Shown here one piece after another: positions 62,354 through 64,000 of a DNA stretch of 64,000 nucleotides. Origin of the DNA: Leptospira sp. WS39.C2 (lineage in GTDB: Bacteria > Spirochaetota > Leptospiria > Leptospirales > Leptospiraceae); contig NZ_CP162142.1 in the NCBI RefSeq assembly GCF_040833965.1, positions 3,578,001 through 3,642,000 on the forward strand, in the 5' to 3' direction. Under the pieces are notes generated by a model that saw only the letters and a list, made by a program, of their open reading frames with translations, did no database searches and was not told where the DNA came from. Position 1 is the first letter of the stretch; every line of letters starts with the position of its first letter. The position numbers and the translations under genes are program-made.

Positions 62354-62932
62354 CTATTTTATAGCCCAAATCGTACATTTACATTCTGATTCGAAAGCAA
62401 ATGGAAATTTTATATATTGATTTGTAAAATCCATCGAACCTGTTTGATTTTCAAAACTGATTTTGGAAATATAATTAGTAATTGGATTCGCAAAATTGTG
62501 ACCTTCATACAAAACAATTGCCGTATATTCATTAATGATTAATGTCAATTTGTTGTTTTGACTATCAAATTGGAGTGATTCCTCAGATATTGATTCAGCT
62601 TTCATGGAATGATTATATTTCATAATTTTATATGAAGGTACTTGTTTCCAATTTTTAATGAATCTAACGAGATCGTTCATTGATATTTCTTCTGATTCAA
62701 TTCCTGAAATTTCATCTGCATCAGATTCTTTTCCATTTTCTAAAGATTTTTCTGCAAAAATTTTTTTGAAATTTTCGGCTTTCATTGGATATTTTAGATA
62801 GAAGGAAATAGAAATTTTATCACGAGTATAGTTTGCTATTGTCACAAATGTGGGAATACTACAGGATAGGGAAAGGAAACTGAAAAAAATTATCGTAATC
62901 TTTGGGTTCCACATTTTAAACCAATCAAACAT
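62354..62932 (-). CDS. Hypothetical lipoprotein
   Basis: 192 residues from the ATG at 62932 (a second ATG lies six codons in). Signal with lipobox LSLSC (Cys24), then a charged region with a Glu-rich stretch (about 60-80) and a beta-rich C-terminal half (KLTLIINEYTAIVLYEG). No family is recognised. It follows the ankyrin lipoprotein by 33 bases and is probably co-expressed with it. Confidence 0.7.
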   Translation of the reverse strand: MFDWFKMWNPKITIIFFSFLSLSCSIPTFVTIANYTRDKISISFYLKYPMKAENFKKIFAEKSLENGKESDADEISGIESEEISMNDLVRFIKNWKQVPSYKIMKYNHSMKAESISEESLQFDSQNNKLTLIINEYTAIVLYEGHNFANPITNYISKISFENQTGSMDFTNQYIKFPFAFESECKCTIWAIK

Positions 62933-62965
62933 TTCTTCATTTTTTCCTTAAAGCCAGTTTTGAAA

Positions 62966-63823
62966 TCATTCTTTTGCTCCTAGTTCCACTAGTTTTGAAA
63001 TGATTTTTGTTAAATTTCTTTTTTTAGCAATACTCAATGCGGTATCACCATCATGATTTTTTTCATTCACTTTCGCACCAGCATTCACAAGCATTTCTAA
63101 TATTTTCAAATGTTTTTCACTCGGCCGAGCGGAATCTGATGGAGCCATGATAGAAGTATAACCTTTATAGTCTTTTATATTTGGATCCGCTTTATATTGT
63201 AATAACAGTTCAACAGTTTCAATATGTCCATTGGAAGCTGCGTGCATGAGGGGAGAAATGTTTCCATGATCAGTGATATTTGGGTCTGCTCCATTTTTAA
63301 GTAAAGTTTCTACAACATCAAAATGTCCCCTAATGGAAGCATGCATCAATGGAGTGCCTTTGTTTTTGGTCACATGGTTTACATTCATTTTGTTTTCGAT
63401 TAAAAAACTTAGAGCATTTATGTTACCAATTTCAGCTGCGAGAATTAAAGCATTCCCACCACCTGGAGTCTCATCATTCAAATTTGCTCCATTGTCGAGT
63501 AAAAGTTTCATCACTTTTTGATTGGAATAAACTGAATATATAAAAGGCGTAAACCCTCTAGGATCAGCCTCATTGATGTTTGCACCTAAACTCAGTAACT
63601 TATTGATACAAATAATATTTCCATTCTCTGCATAGTATCCTAATATAGGAATTCCATCTTCAATTTTTGCATTAACATTGGAATTGTCTTTGAATAATAC
63701 ATTAACATTATTAGAATCACATCTTTTTAAATGTTCATTGATTCGATTTTCATTTTGGAATTTTTTTGAAGAAGAACAAACTACAACAAAACTCAACAAT
63801 GCCAATATTAATAATCTTTTCAT
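62966..63823 (-). CDS. Ankyrin-repeat lipoprotein
   Basis: 285 residues. Lipoprotein signal with lipobox FVVVC (Cys16). From about residue 55 to the end there are seven ankyrin repeats, e.g. NGNIICINKLLSLGANINEA, GNALILAAEIGNINALSFLI, GTPLMHASIRGHFDVVETLL, ISPLMHAASNGHIETVELLL. The regular loops (GADPN, GANLN) give a smooth binding surface. A surface or periplasmic protein-binding role is likely. Confidence 0.9.
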   Translation of the reverse strand: MKRLLILALLSFVVVCSSSKKFQNENRINEHLKRCDSNNVNVLFKDNSNVNAKIEDGIPILGYYAENGNIICINKLLSLGANINEADPRGFTPFIYSVYSNQKVMKLLLDNGANLNDETPGGGNALILAAEIGNINALSFLIENKMNVNHVTKNKGTPLMHASIRGHFDVVETLLKNGADPNITDHGNISPLMHAASNGHIETVELLLQYKADPNIKDYKGYTSIMAPSDSARPSEKHLKILEMLVNAGAKVNEKNHDGDTALSIAKKRNLTKIISKLVELGAKE

Positions 63824-63941
63824 TTCGACTCCTAACTAGCGTATTATTTTTACATAACCGATAAAGAAGACAATGTAATTTCTTAATTTTGGGGAGAAAA
63901 TGGTTCGGAAGTATTAGTATTTTAGAAATTTAAAAAGCAAG

Positions 63942-63981
63942 AAACACATTTGGAACATTGTTATCTGATCCAAATGTGTTT
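63942..63981. terminator. Perfect 13-bp hairpin with T-run at the right edge
   Basis: AAACACATTTGGA and TCCAAATGTGTTT flank a 14-base loop, with TTTATG after it on the plus strand. It probably ends a gene that lies to the right of the window. The rest of 63824-64000 shows no gene. Confidence 0.7.
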
Positions 63982-64000
63982 TTATGTAAGAAAAAGGTTC

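Noticed and set aside
1..64000. tRNA or rRNA genes and insertion sequences
   Set aside because: No cloverleaf-like sequence, rRNA block or transposase-like protein was recognised on either strand by eye.

Overview
The window looks like chromosomal DNA of a saprophyte-type Leptospira. The evidence is AT-rich sequence, many short lipoproteins with loose spirochaete-style lipoboxes, large TonB-dependent receptors, an hrcA-grpE-dnaK-dnaJ cluster under a CIRCE element, and dense two-component, PP2C and GGDEF signalling genes. The species assignment is inference from gene content, not from a marker gene.

Layout. Bases 1-5.7 kb are an accessory, prophage-like segment. A repeat-rich propeller protein that is cut by the window edge is followed by a tightly overlapping run of small membrane-tethered genes (an L,D-transpeptidase-like enzyme, a two-helix holin-like protein, a peptidoglycan-binding protein and a unimolecular-spanin-like lipoprotein). 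A control-like region with four helically phased AAGTGATT repeats and several unknown genes come next. A small ribbon-helix-helix protein and a 356-base non-coding stretch, rich in hairpins and holding one copy of a dispersed repeat, separate this from ordinary chromosome.

Bases 6.5-32.5 kb carry an Old Yellow Enzyme, a 7TM-PP2C signalling protein with its propeller partner, a PAS histidine kinase, a pirin, dihydroxy-acid dehydratase and a TetR / TonB-receptor / lipoprotein operon. A nitroreductase is divergent from that operon, with two matching operators between them. After a methyltransferase, an M20 peptidase, ankyrin and SPFH lipoproteins comes a second TonB-receptor locus. There, both the beta-helix lipoprotein and the receptor are preceded by 7-bp direct repeats at 11-bp spacing, the layout of a Pho box.

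Bases 32.7-35.5 kb hold mltG, murB and an ArsC/Spx-like gene. From 35.7 to 44.8 kb lies a five-gene minus-strand operon of circularly permuted ATP-grasp, alpha-E, transglutaminase and DUF2126 proteins. This is a predicted but biochemically undefined peptide-ligase/peptidase system and the best candidate here for new biology. Bases 45-52 kb are the heat-shock operon with three trailing genes (Gfo/Idh, YqgE, SDR). Bases 52-64 kb contain a diguanylate cyclase, a DUF2961 protein, glnD, a GH13 glucosidase, an HxlR-controlled redox pair with a perfect 12-bp palindromic operator, and an ankyrin lipoprotein.
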